Of a DNA stretch of 64,000 nt, positions 17,828 to 25,786 are shown piece by piece (position 1 is the first letter of the stretch; every line of letters begins with the position of its first letter). Made by a program: the position numbers and the translations under genes. Origin of the DNA: Ruminococcaceae bacterium KH2T8. Its GTDB lineage: Bacteria; Bacillota; Clostridia; Saccharofermentanales; Saccharofermentanaceae. A model generated the notes under the pieces. That model ran no database searches. It worked only from the letters and a program-made list of their open reading frames with translations, and was not told where the DNA came from. The DNA lies in contig FOIY01000001.1 of assembly GCA_900111435.1 (NCBI GenBank), positions 62,001 through 126,000 on the forward strand, in the 5' to 3' direction.

Positions 17828-20047
17828 CTATTGATAAGCATAAAACTCCGTGTCAGTTCCGCCGTCCGTAAACGAAAGGATGATCGCCCCCGTACGCGAG
17901 GTCATATAGATCGCGGAGCCGTGCTCCGTGATCCTCCCGACCGTATCGGGCGCGGGGTGCCCGTATTCGTTTTGCTCGCCCACCGAGATGACCGCGATCT
18001 CGGGCCGGCACGCATCAAGGAACACGTCGCTCGTCGAGTAGGCGCTGCCGTGGTGGGCGACCTTTAAGATATCGACATCAGGCACCCGCCCCGCGCGAAC
18101 GAGCGCCGATTCGGTCGGGGCGCCGATATCGCCTGTCATCAGGATGCTGACTCCGCAGGTCTCGACCAGACATACAACGCTGTCCTCATTCGAGTCCCAT
18201 GTATATTCATCAGGCGTCGGCGATATGACCGTCACAGTGCAGTCATCCGAGACCCGAATCTCGTCCCCTCCTTGAACTTCCTGCATATCCCCCTCGGCGT
18301 GAGAAGTAACGACTTGCCGAATACGACCCGTCTCGTACAGATACCTGATACCTCCGCTGTGATCCTCGTCGAGGTGGGTCGCGATCGCGACATCCACCTG
18401 ATCGACGCCGTAGTAGTCCAGCACGGGCGATACGTGGTCGCGCCCCGCCTGATATGTGCCGCCGTCGATAAGGAGCGACTTGCCGCCGCTTAGTATCAGA
18501 CACGAATCGCCCTGCCCGACGTCGATGAAGATGACGCGGGTTCTGACGGGGTTCAGGACGGCGGCGAGCGCCGAGCCGCAGGCGAGGGCGAGGATCGCGA
18601 CAAGGGGCAGCACCAGCCGTTCGCGCAGCCTCGACTTAGGGGTAAGACCATAGGCGACGCATGCGAGGATCGCAATGCCGATCGCGCGAGGGAGCTTGAA
18701 GGCGGAGTAGACCGGCGCCACGGTGTTCATAAGATTTATTAGCGCGATCAGCATCAGCTTCGCCGGCGCGGCGAAGGCGTCGCCGCACACGAAGCCCAGT
18801 ATCACTGACGGAACGAAGAATATACATGCCGTCTGTGCTATGAACGTCGATACTATCTGTACCGCAAACGGCAAGATCCCGTACCTTAGCGACGTTACAC
18901 AGCCAAAAGGCAGCATTCCCAGTTGAGCGGACAGTATGACTCCTACGGTCTGCGCAGTTTCTTTCGAGAGTCCTAACCGCCAGAGCCGATAGTTGAGCTT
19001 CGGAGATATCAGTAGTATCGCAAAACAGGACATAAAGCTCATGAGAAATCCGTAAGATAGAGCACTGTAAGGATCTGCGATCATCATGATTAGCGCCGCG
19101 AGGCACATCCCCGAGAGACTGTCTTTCGAGCAGCAAGTCGCCGAGCTCATTATCGCGGACCTCGTTACCGACTTGCTCCATCCCGTAAACGACCCCAGGA
19201 CGATGCAAAACATTACAAATATCACTTTATCTCTTGTTTTCTTTCGTCCCTTTCCTTCCGTCAGCATCGCAACGAGCATCAGAAATCCGCTGAAATGCGT
19301 TCCCGAGACAGCCAGCAGGTGCGAACATCCCATTCGCCTGAAGAGTGACGATACATCCTTTGTCGTAAGAGACGTATCGCCAAGGAATATCGCAGCCGCC
19401 AAAGGCTTTTGATCACCGAACAGATCGGTCGTCTTATCCCTGATATCGAACATAAACATGTCAAACCGCGCTATCGCCTGCCAAAACGGAGCAGCTTCAC
19501 GCACCTCTGATATCGACAGGACCTTAAGATCGTATCTGATCCCGAGCCTTTTAAGGTAAGCTCCGCTGTCGAACTCTCCCGGATTTCTCGGACTTTCGGG
19601 ATATGAGAGCCTGCCCTTAATATATACGACACTTCCCGGTTCCGGAACATAAGGATCATTTTCGAATATAGTTAAGCGCAACTTCCCGTACTCACGGCTC
19701 TTTATCGTGACAGAAGATCTGCCGTCCAGCGTCCGCTCGACTGAGATGACCTTGGCGTCAAATTCGCTGACAGAACCATCCTCCACACTCTCCGTCCCCT
19801 GTGCCAGAAACAGCGAGATAGTGATCACGATCAGCACCCCTACCGTAAAGAGCATGCACTGCCGCGCCTTTTCCCCTCTGCCATTCCCGATCGCAATGAG
19901 CAGCGCGATACAAAGCGACAGCATTATCACCGCTCCTATCGGCGAAGACAGAAGATAGGAAAGTGCTACCGCACCAAAGCATATGACCGCAGGCACCGCA
20001 AGAAAGCGGCGCGCGAGGCGTTCCATGAATTCGTTAAGATGGTCCAT
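17828..20047 (-). CDS. comEC: ComEC/Rec2 DNA-uptake channel
   Basis: About 739 residues. N-terminal membrane helices and OB-like DUF4131 region, competence domain with CSHLLAVSGTHFSGF, many membrane spans, then a periplasm-facing metallo-beta-lactamase-like domain (DVGQGDSCLI, THLDEDHSGG, VAHHGS). It transports single-stranded DNA across the membrane during transformation. No strong SD; the ATG at 20047 is preferred to a TTG at 20119 that lies inside the divergent promoter region. Higher GC than its neighbours. Confidence 0.9.
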   Translation of the reverse strand: MDHLNEFMERLARRFLAVPAVICFGAVALSYLLSSPIGAVIMLSLCIALLIAIGNGRGEKARQCMLFTVGVLIVITISLFLAQGTESVEDGSVSEFDAKVISVERTLDGRSSVTIKSREYGKLRLTIFENDPYVPEPGSVVYIKGRLSYPESPRNPGEFDSGAYLKRLGIRYDLKVLSISEVREAAPFWQAIARFDMFMFDIRDKTTDLFGDQKPLAAAIFLGDTSLTTKDVSSLFRRMGCSHLLAVSGTHFSGFLMLVAMLTEGKGRKKTRDKVIFVMFCIVLGSFTGWSKSVTRSAIMSSATCCSKDSLSGMCLAALIMMIADPYSALSYGFLMSFMSCFAILLISPKLNYRLWRLGLSKETAQTVGVILSAQLGMLPFGCVTSLRYGILPFAVQIVSTFIAQTACIFFVPSVILGFVCGDAFAAPAKLMLIALINLMNTVAPVYSAFKLPRAIGIAILACVAYGLTPKSRLRERLVLPLVAILALACGSALAAVLNPVRTRVIFIDVGQGDSCLILSGGKSLLIDGGTYQAGRDHVSPVLDYYGVDQVDVAIATHLDEDHSGGIRYLYETGRIRQVVTSHAEGDMQEVQGGDEIRVSDDCTVTVISPTPDEYTWDSNEDSVVCLVETCGVSILMTGDIGAPTESALVRAGRVPDVDILKVAHHGSAYSTSDVFLDACRPEIAVISVGEQNEYGHPAPDTVGRITEHGSAIYMTSRTGAIILSFTDGGTDTEFYAYQ

Positions 20048-20092
20048 GTATTGGATGCTATAGGCTTTCGGGCACGATTTGGCACCAAAATT

Positions 20093-20118
20093 TCGACATT
20101 TTTCGACAAATATCGACA
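20093..20118. repeat. Three TCGACA words at exact 10-bp spacing in the comEC/engB divergent region
   Basis: TCGACA occurs at 20093-20098, 20103-20108 and 20113-20118, separated by AT-rich 4-mers: three same-face sites about 16 bp upstream of the engB -35. Looks like an operator for a regulator of comEC, engB or both. Confidence 0.5.
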
Positions 20119-20133
20119 AACGGGCGTTTTTCT

Positions 20134-20162
20134 TTGATTTGATCGCGAGTATCGGCTATACT
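20134..20162 (+). promoter_or_regulatory. Sigma-A promoter of engB
   Basis: TTGATT (20134-20139), 17-bp spacer, TATACT (20157-20162). The start codon at 20191 is preceded by the strong ribosome-binding site AGGAGGAG. Confidence 0.7.
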
Positions 20163-20190
20163 TGACGGATGTATATGAGGAGGAGTCAAG

Positions 20191-20787
20191 ATGCCCGTTA
20201 ATTTCAGGAATACACGTTTTATGACCTTAGCCGCAAAGCTCGAGCAGTGCCCCGAGCACGATATGCCCGAAATCGTCATGTCGGGAAAGTCTAATGTCGG
20301 CAAATCCTCCCTCATTAACGCACTCTCGGACAACAAGAAGCTCGCACGCGTATCCCAGACACCCGGTAAGACTAGGGCCGTCGTCTACTTTAACGTTGAT
20401 CGTAAGATAATGATCGCGGACCTTCCCGGATACGGCTATGCCAAGGTCTCCAGGGAACTCAAGGAAGGCTTCAGCAAGCTCGCAGACGACTATTTCACAT
20501 CAGGAAGAAAGATCGACCTCGTTCTGCACCTCATCGACATCCGTCACGAGCCCTCCAAAGAGGACATCGGAATGCTCGAATACTTAAATTCCAGCGGCAC
20601 TCCCTACTTCGTCATATTCACCAAGGCGGACAAGTTCAGCAGAGCCCAGCTCAACAAGCGTCTTCACGAATTAGAAGAGATCTTTGATTTTTCCGAAGAT
20701 GCCAATATCTACGCAGTCTCATCGGTCGCAAAGTCAGGTATCGAAGACCTTCGAAAGGGCATAAGCGATTTCCTCGGCTTTTGTTAA
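20191..20787 (+). CDS. engB: Ribosome-biogenesis GTPase YsxC/EngB
   Basis: 198 residues, typical EngB length. G1 GKSNVGKSSLIN, G2 TPGKTRAV, G3 DLPGYGYAKV, G4 TKADK, G5-like SSVAKSG. An essential GTPase for late 50S subunit assembly in the cytoplasm. Own promoter and AGGAGGAG site; it diverges from comEC. Confidence 0.95.
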   Translation: MPVNFRNTRFMTLAAKLEQCPEHDMPEIVMSGKSNVGKSSLINALSDNKKLARVSQTPGKTRAVVYFNVDRKIMIADLPGYGYAKVSRELKEGFSKLADDYFTSGRKIDLVLHLIDIRHEPSKEDIGMLEYLNSSGTPYFVIFTKADKFSRAQLNKRLHELEEIFDFSEDANIYAVSSVAKSGIEDLRKGISDFLGFC

Positions 20788-20846
20788 TAAACATATAAAT
20801 ACAAATCCTGCATGAATCGGGACTTCTTTTTTGGTAAAAAACACAA

Positions 20847-20875
20847 TTGCATTAAACCACCCTTTTTAAGATACT
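20847..20875 (+). promoter_or_regulatory. Promoter of the first PRPP synthetase gene
   Basis: TTGCAT (20847-20852), 17-bp spacer, GATACT (20870-20875), upstream of AAAGGAGAG and the ATG at 20903. Confidence 0.5.
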
Positions 20876-20902
20876 AAACGTAGTGCATAAAGGAGAGTTT
20901 TG

Positions 20903-22084
20903 ATGTCTGTGCTTGAGCCCTTCGGTCCTATCGGAATTATTGCCCACTCTGCTAATGACGATTTCGTCAGGGCGGTCAGTAATACCCTATACGAGAAGAG
21001 ACGCAAGCGTTACGAGACAAAGGCAAATCCCTATGTCACAAGTCCCGGATACTTAAGATCCGATTATCTCATTGATTCATCCCTTGTAAGATTTCAGACC
21101 GGCGAAGGAAAGTTCGAGCTCGGCGAGAGCGTTCGCGGTCACGATATATTCATAATCACAGACATCTTAGCGCATAGCGACACATATGACATCTTCGGCA
21201 ACCCTCACATGATGAGCCCCGACGATCACTTCAGGGATCTCGTAAGGATCATCTCCACCTGTTCGGGTAAGGCCCGCCGTATCAATGTCATCATGCCTTT
21301 CGTTTACGAAGGCCGCCGTGAGATCAGGGACTCTTCCCGCGAATCATGGGACTGTGCAGATATGTTAAGACAGCTCTTCGACCTCGGAGTCGCAAACTTC
21401 GTTGCTTTCGATCCCCATGACGTCAGGATCGCGAATGCCGTTCCCCTCATGGGCATGGAGTTCCCGAGGAGCGCTTATAAGATAATCACAACACTGCTTT
21501 CGAAGTACGACACGCTTCATATCGATAAGGATAAGACGATCGTTGTATCACCTGACGAATCCGGCGTTAACCGTGCCATCTTCTATTCTTCGATGCTCAA
21601 CCTCCCTCTCGGTATCTTCTACAGAGACAGGGATTACACGATCAAGGTAGACGGACAGCACCCGATCAAGGACTATATGTTCCTCGGAGATGATGTTCAG
21701 GGCAAGGATATCCTCATCATCGACGACATGATCAACTCAGGTTCGACGATGCTCCGTACTTCCGAAAAGCTCAAGGCTGCAGGCGCAAAGGACATTTACT
21801 GTCTCTCTCCATTCGGACTCTTTACCGAGGGACTCGAAGCTTTTGACGAAGCTCACGAGAAAGGAATCATCAAGTCCGTTGTCTGCACAAACCTCATCTA
21901 CAGATCCAAGGAACTCCTGAGCAGACCCTGGTATCTCGACGTCAACATGATTCCCTACGTAACGAGGATCATAGATGCGCTCAACGTAGACGAGTCGGTT
22001 TATGACCTGATCAACTCGACGAGCAGGATCTCGGACTTCCTGGGACAGATAAGGATCGGCGAGCTGTTCGATGACTTTGAATAA
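20903..22084 (+). CDS. prs: Ribose-phosphate pyrophosphokinase, long form (copy 1)
   Basis: 393 residues, about 80 longer than classical PRPP synthetase, as in some Clostridia. Two phosphoribosyltransferase-type folds: VAFDPHDVRIANAVPL for ATP/metal contacts and the PRPP loop ILIIDDMINSGSTM. Makes PRPP from ribose 5-phosphate and ATP for nucleotide, His and Trp synthesis. ATG 20903 after AAAGGAGAG is preferred to the TTG just before it. A paralogue follows 68 nt downstream. Confidence 0.9.
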   Translation: MSVLEPFGPIGIIAHSANDDFVRAVSNTLYEKRRKRYETKANPYVTSPGYLRSDYLIDSSLVRFQTGEGKFELGESVRGHDIFIITDILAHSDTYDIFGNPHMMSPDDHFRDLVRIISTCSGKARRINVIMPFVYEGRREIRDSSRESWDCADMLRQLFDLGVANFVAFDPHDVRIANAVPLMGMEFPRSAYKIITTLLSKYDTLHIDKDKTIVVSPDESGVNRAIFYSSMLNLPLGIFYRDRDYTIKVDGQHPIKDYMFLGDDVQGKDILIIDDMINSGSTMLRTSEKLKAAGAKDIYCLSPFGLFTEGLEAFDEAHEKGIIKSVVCTNLIYRSKELLSRPWYLDVNMIPYVTRIIDALNVDESVYDLINSTSRISDFLGQIRIGELFDDFE

Positions 22085-22152
22085 CATTTGCCAAAGCAAA
22101 TGAAGATATAAAGCAATTAAGGAAACACTAACAAAGGACGGTAAAACAAACT

Positions 22153-23373
22153 ATGACTTCAGTTCCCGCAGACGAGAAATCTTATTCACGTTATAACCAG
22201 TATGGCGAGAACCCGATGGCCCCCGTCGGACCTATCGGAATCATCCCCCTCAAGGGTAGCGTAGAATTCACGGAGCGCGTTAACTACTACCTCAATGCAA
22301 GAAGATCCGAATACCAGCAGGAAGCTATCGTTTCCAAGTATCCCGGATTCTTCCGTCAGGACTACAGGATCGAAGTCGACAATCCCCGCTTCTCCTCAGG
22401 TGAAGGTAAGGCAGTCGTAAAGAACACCGTCAGAGGTCATGACCTCTATATCGTAAGTGACGTCATGAACACATCTATCGAATATAAGATGTTCGGTCAC
22501 ATGAACCGCATGAGCCCCGACGATCACTATCAGGACTTAAAGCGCGTTATCCTCGCCTGCTCCGGTAAGGCTCGTCGTATCAACGTAATCATGCCATTCC
22601 TTTATGAGTCCCGTCAGCACAAGAGAAACTCCCGTGAGTCCTTGGACTGCGCATTTGCTCTCGAAGAGCTCTACAACCTCGGCGTCGCTAACATCATCAC
22701 TTTCGATGCACACGACGAGCGAGTTGCAAACGCTATCCCTCTTTCGGGATTCGAGTCTCTTCCCGCTACATATCAGATCATCAAGGAAATGTACCGTCAG
22801 ATCCCCGATCTTTCCTTCACAAAGGGTAAGTTCATGGTAGTATCCCCCGATGAAGGCGCTATCAGCAGAGCGATGTACTTCGCATCCATCCTCGGTGTAC
22901 CTCTCGGAACATTCTATAAGAGACGTGACTATACAACGATCGTCAACGGCAGAAACCCCATCGTCGCACATGAATTCCTCGGTGACTCCGTTGAGGGCAT
23001 GGATATCCTTATCGTTGACGATATGATCTCATCCGGTGACTCGATGCTCGACATCTGCCGTGAGATGAAGCACAGAGGCGCACGTAAGGTATTCTGCGCT
23101 TGCACATTCGCTCTCTTCACGGAAGGTATCGATAACTTCAATAAGGCATATGAAGAGAAGGTCTTCGATAAGGTATTCGCGACCAACCTCATTTACAGAC
23201 GTCCCGAGCTACTCGAGGCTCCCTGGTTCGCAGATGTTAACATGTGTAAGTTCGTAGCGCTCCTCATCGATGCTATCAACCACGACGCTTCCCTCTCGAA
23301 CCTTATCAATCCTACCGAGAAGATCAAAAAGCTCCTCGCAGCAAAGGGCGACCTCGTTCCGCCTCAGGCTTGA
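22153..23373 (+). CDS. prs: Ribose-phosphate pyrophosphokinase, long form (copy 2)
   Basis: 406 residues, paralogue of the upstream gene: shared HMMSPDDH/RMSPDDH segment, CSGKARRINVIMPF, ITFDAHDERVANAIPL and PRPP loop ILIVDDMISSGDSM. It has a 16-residue N-terminal extension. Codon use is more strongly biased than copy 1, suggesting it is the highly expressed enzyme. Same operon as copy 1; the two may form a hetero-oligomer. Confidence 0.9.
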   Translation: MTSVPADEKSYSRYNQYGENPMAPVGPIGIIPLKGSVEFTERVNYYLNARRSEYQQEAIVSKYPGFFRQDYRIEVDNPRFSSGEGKAVVKNTVRGHDLYIVSDVMNTSIEYKMFGHMNRMSPDDHYQDLKRVILACSGKARRINVIMPFLYESRQHKRNSRESLDCAFALEELYNLGVANIITFDAHDERVANAIPLSGFESLPATYQIIKEMYRQIPDLSFTKGKFMVVSPDEGAISRAMYFASILGVPLGTFYKRRDYTTIVNGRNPIVAHEFLGDSVEGMDILIVDDMISSGDSMLDICREMKHRGARKVFCACTFALFTEGIDNFNKAYEEKVFDKVFATNLIYRRPELLEAPWFADVNMCKFVALLIDAINHDASLSNLINPTEKIKKLLAAKGDLVPPQA

Positions 23374-23492
23374 TCAGGCTTCGCGTCACGGCACCGGTTG
23401 CCATCGGGTCTTCCCTGCCATCGTCCTCAGGAGATTTTGCTAGCTAGGCAGCGGATGCGTATCAGCTCCACCCTAATATCGTCAGCAAGAGA

Positions 23493-23963
23493 TCACTTCT
23501 TCGCTAACGACCTAAGGTAAAGGATGAAGATACCGAGCAGCAGCATAAATGCCGCAACACCAATAGCATACAAACGATAGTAATCAACGGCCGCACAAAC
23601 AAGTGCGGCTGTTGTTATAAGGAAATAAAAACCTCTGAACAGACCGTTATAAGGACTGACCTTAGCAATAAGGTCTATGCCGTTGGACTCGGCGAGTTCT
23701 TTCGCCTGCCTCGTAAATGTCGTATTAGTAACAACGATCGCTCTGTCGCAATCGTAATATGCCATACCGGCAACCACCTGCTGCACGGCAGATACACCGA
23801 CGGGTCTTGAGTAGTATTTACACTGTACGGCGTACTTGTGCCCCCAGCGTCTCGCCAAGACATCCACGCCATAGTCACCGGAGCCTTTCGTAACCTTGAC
23901 TCCGTGATATCCATGATTCTTCAGATAGCGCGCCACCGCACGCTCGTAGTTTCTTCCATTCAT
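23493..23963 (-). CDS. Mrr-like restriction endonuclease domain protein with two membrane helices
   Basis: 156 residues. Residues 1-105 form an Mrr_cat fold (PD-(D/E)XK): KGSGDYGVDVLARR supplies the catalytic Asp and YAVQCKYYS the Gln-x-Lys; AIVVTNTTFTRQA is the usual following strand. Residues 110-150 contain two membrane segments, giving a membrane-tethered nuclease, a known Mrr variant. Divergent from the PD-(D/E)XK gene at 24579, with repeat array A between them. Confidence 0.85.
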   Translation of the reverse strand: MNGRNYERAVARYLKNHGYHGVKVTKGSGDYGVDVLARRWGHKYAVQCKYYSRPVGVSAVQQVVAGMAYYDCDRAIVVTNTTFTRQAKELAESNGIDLIAKVSPYNGLFRGFYFLITTAALVCAAVDYYRLYAIGVAAFMLLLGIFILYLRSLAKK

Positions 23964-24097
23964 ACGGATATGATAGCACAGCGAGGCCGAATCCCGAGGG
24001 AGATTAATAGGTCTGATCAGGGCGGCGGCTTTGGCTGTCGAATTGGCCGGGTGCTTTCGAGCTGATGCCCCTCTGTTCTTATCCTACAAAACCGGCT

Positions 24098-24340
24098 GTT
24101 CCCAGAAATTGATTATTTGATAATTCTGAGAACTTTTTTTGACTTATAAGTTCACGGAAACCAGAATAATTAAATTATGGGAACCATCCAACGTGTTGTG
24201 GTGGACAGAATCTAAAAAACACCATATTCCGCCCACCTTTTAGCTCAAAAAAGTTCTCAGAAATCTCAATCAAACGACTTTCGGGAACCATGTCCTCGAA
24301 AAAGGTGGACATAATCCGTCAAATCACAACTTCTGGGAAC
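24098..24340. repeat. Array A: ten 10-bp words, 26-bp period, alternating orientation
   Basis: Words start at 24098(+), 24124(-), 24150(+), 24175(-), 24201(+), 24227(-), 24253(+), 24279(-), 24305(+), 24331(-). In word orientation they read GTTCCCAGAA, GTTCTCAGAA, GTTCACGGAA, GTTCCCATAA, GTGGACAGAA, GTGGGCGGAA, GTTCTCAGAA, GTTCCCGAAA, GTGGACATAA, GTTCCCAGAA. Spacers are 16 bp (one is 15) and do not resemble one another. The array lies between divergent genes and is non-coding. The same grammar appears at 36686-36981. Confidence 0.85.
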
Positions 24341-24474
24341 CGACTTGTAGAATAATCCAATTTCAGTTTCTGATTCAGTACCCTGCAACCCGCTTGAACT
24401 CATACCCATTCGTCCAAGTCCCACTTTTACGACTTTCAAAACAACAAACTCAATGTTTTCAGACATCGGAGCAC

Positions 24475-24542
24475 TTTTGCACATGCAAAAAAGTCCCGTT
24501 TTTCGTCGGGACGCCCATTTCTCGGGCATTCCGTTCTATAAT
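24475..24542 (+). promoter_or_regulatory. Three successive hairpins and a -10 box upstream of the PD-(D/E)XK gene
   Basis: TTTTGC-ACAT-GCAAAA (24475-24490), GTCCCG-8 nt-CGGGAC (24493-24512) and GCCC-7 nt-GGGC (24513-24527) follow each other, then TATAAT at 24537-24542 with no good -35. Possible operator sites or a terminator shielding the gene from read-through. The stretch 24341-24474 shows nothing further. Confidence 0.4.
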
Positions 24543-24578
24543 CAGAACATTCACAAACATCACTACGAAGGTAACGCC

Positions 24579-25376
24579 ATGAAAAACAATATACTATCAA
24601 CAAGCACGATAAGCAGACTCGGTTACATCAGATCATTGATACAGACTATCGAAAGATCGTTAGCTAATTACCCGGAGGGTATACTGAGGATCAAGACCAA
24701 AGGGGATGCCACATACTATTACCGCTCTGATCATGCAAGCAAAGACTACGGCGAAAAGCTAATCTCAGACGACACCAAGCTGATCCGCCAGCTGGCGCAG
24801 CGTTCATATCTCGAAAGAGTCTTGCGCGCAGCCCGTCATGAAGAAAAGATCTTAAGGAACTTCGAAAAGCAATACGGTACAACAACGATAGAAGATATAT
24901 ACGAAAGGCTCTCGCCACAACGTCGCGCGCTAATTGACCCGATCACTCTACCCGACGACGAATACGTAAAGAAGTGGCTTGATGTCCCATACGAACCGAA
25001 AGGCTTTCTCGAGACAGACCCATATTTCATCACGGCAAATCAGGAGCGAGTCAGATCAAAGTCTGAGCAATTGATTGCCGACCGCCTTAGAACGGCGAAT
25101 ATACCTTACAGATACGAGTGTCCGCTAAACATCAACGGAGTGACTTTCTACCCTGACTTCACGATACTCAGGATGAGCGACAGGCAGGTCATCTATCTTG
25201 AACACCTCGGCATGATGGATAATCCCGATTACGCAAACAATGCCATAAGAAAGATGAACACTTATAGCGCAAACGGTCTGATAGTCGGCAAAAACCTCTT
25301 TACGACCATGGAAAGCTCCAGGCACCCGCTCGATATAAGAACCGTCGACAACCTTATAGATAGCATATTCCGCTGA
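24579..25376 (+). CDS. PD-(D/E)XK-nuclease-fold protein, function unknown
   Basis: 265 residues from the ATG at 24579 (AAGG 8 nt upstream); an upstream in-frame ATG at 24453 lies in the hairpin region and is not preferred. The N-terminal half is helical with many Arg and Lys. The C-terminal half has VRSKSEQLIADRLRTANIPY, then YECPL, FYPDFTIL and VIYLEHLGMMDNPDY: the E...(Y)PDF...(Y)xEHLG pattern of PD-(D/E)XK endonuclease-like proteins common in Clostridia. Substrate unknown. Confidence 0.65.
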   Translation: MKNNILSTSTISRLGYIRSLIQTIERSLANYPEGILRIKTKGDATYYYRSDHASKDYGEKLISDDTKLIRQLAQRSYLERVLRAARHEEKILRNFEKQYGTTTIEDIYERLSPQRRALIDPITLPDDEYVKKWLDVPYEPKGFLETDPYFITANQERVRSKSEQLIADRLRTANIPYRYECPLNINGVTFYPDFTILRMSDRQVIYLEHLGMMDNPDYANNAIRKMNTYSANGLIVGKNLFTTMESSRHPLDIRTVDNLIDSIFR

Positions 25377-25402
25377 TCGATATTTATGCTAAAATATTTG
25401 GT

Positions 25403-25783
25403 ATGGCACAGCAGAAAAGAAGCAACAACAGATCAGGAAGCTCCGGCTCACGTTCGGGCCAGCGTTCCTCTCAGCGCAGCAATCAGCGCTCATCTCAGCG
25501 TTCAAGGAACAGCAGTAAGAGACCTCAGTCAAAGCAGACACAGGCAGTGACCGCTATCGATTACTGGCACGCTTTTTCCAAGACAAGGGCATTCTTCCCC
25601 GTCATGACAGTTCTCATAATCACTGTTGTTGTCCTCCTGGACCTTCTTATCTCCTGGAATAATTTCGACCGATTCTTTCTGATCCTCGGTATCGAGCTTG
25701 TTGTCGTAGCCGTTATATGGATCATCGGTCTTGTCATGAGCATCGGTAACGAAGCACAAAATTCCGACACGGACGGCGAATAA
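25403..25783 (+). CDS. Small membrane protein with Ser/Arg/Gln-rich N-terminus
   Basis: 126 residues. Residues 1-45 are low-complexity, built on QRSSQRSNQRSSQRS repeats, strongly basic. Two membrane helices follow (about 65-85 and 90-112) and a short acidic tail. The stop lies 3 bp before the rqcH start, so the two genes are co-transcribed. The basic tail could contact ribosomes or nucleic acid; that is inference. Confidence 0.75.
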   Translation: MAQQKRSNNRSGSSGSRSGQRSSQRSNQRSSQRSRNSSKRPQSKQTQAVTAIDYWHAFSKTRAFFPVMTVLIITVVVLLDLLISWNNFDRFFLILGIELVVVAVIWIIGLVMSIGNEAQNSDTDGE

Positions 25784-25786
25784 CAG

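Noticed and set aside
18636-19208. 190-codon open frame in another frame inside comEC
   Set aside because: Overlaps the conserved competence domain; a high-GC shadow frame.
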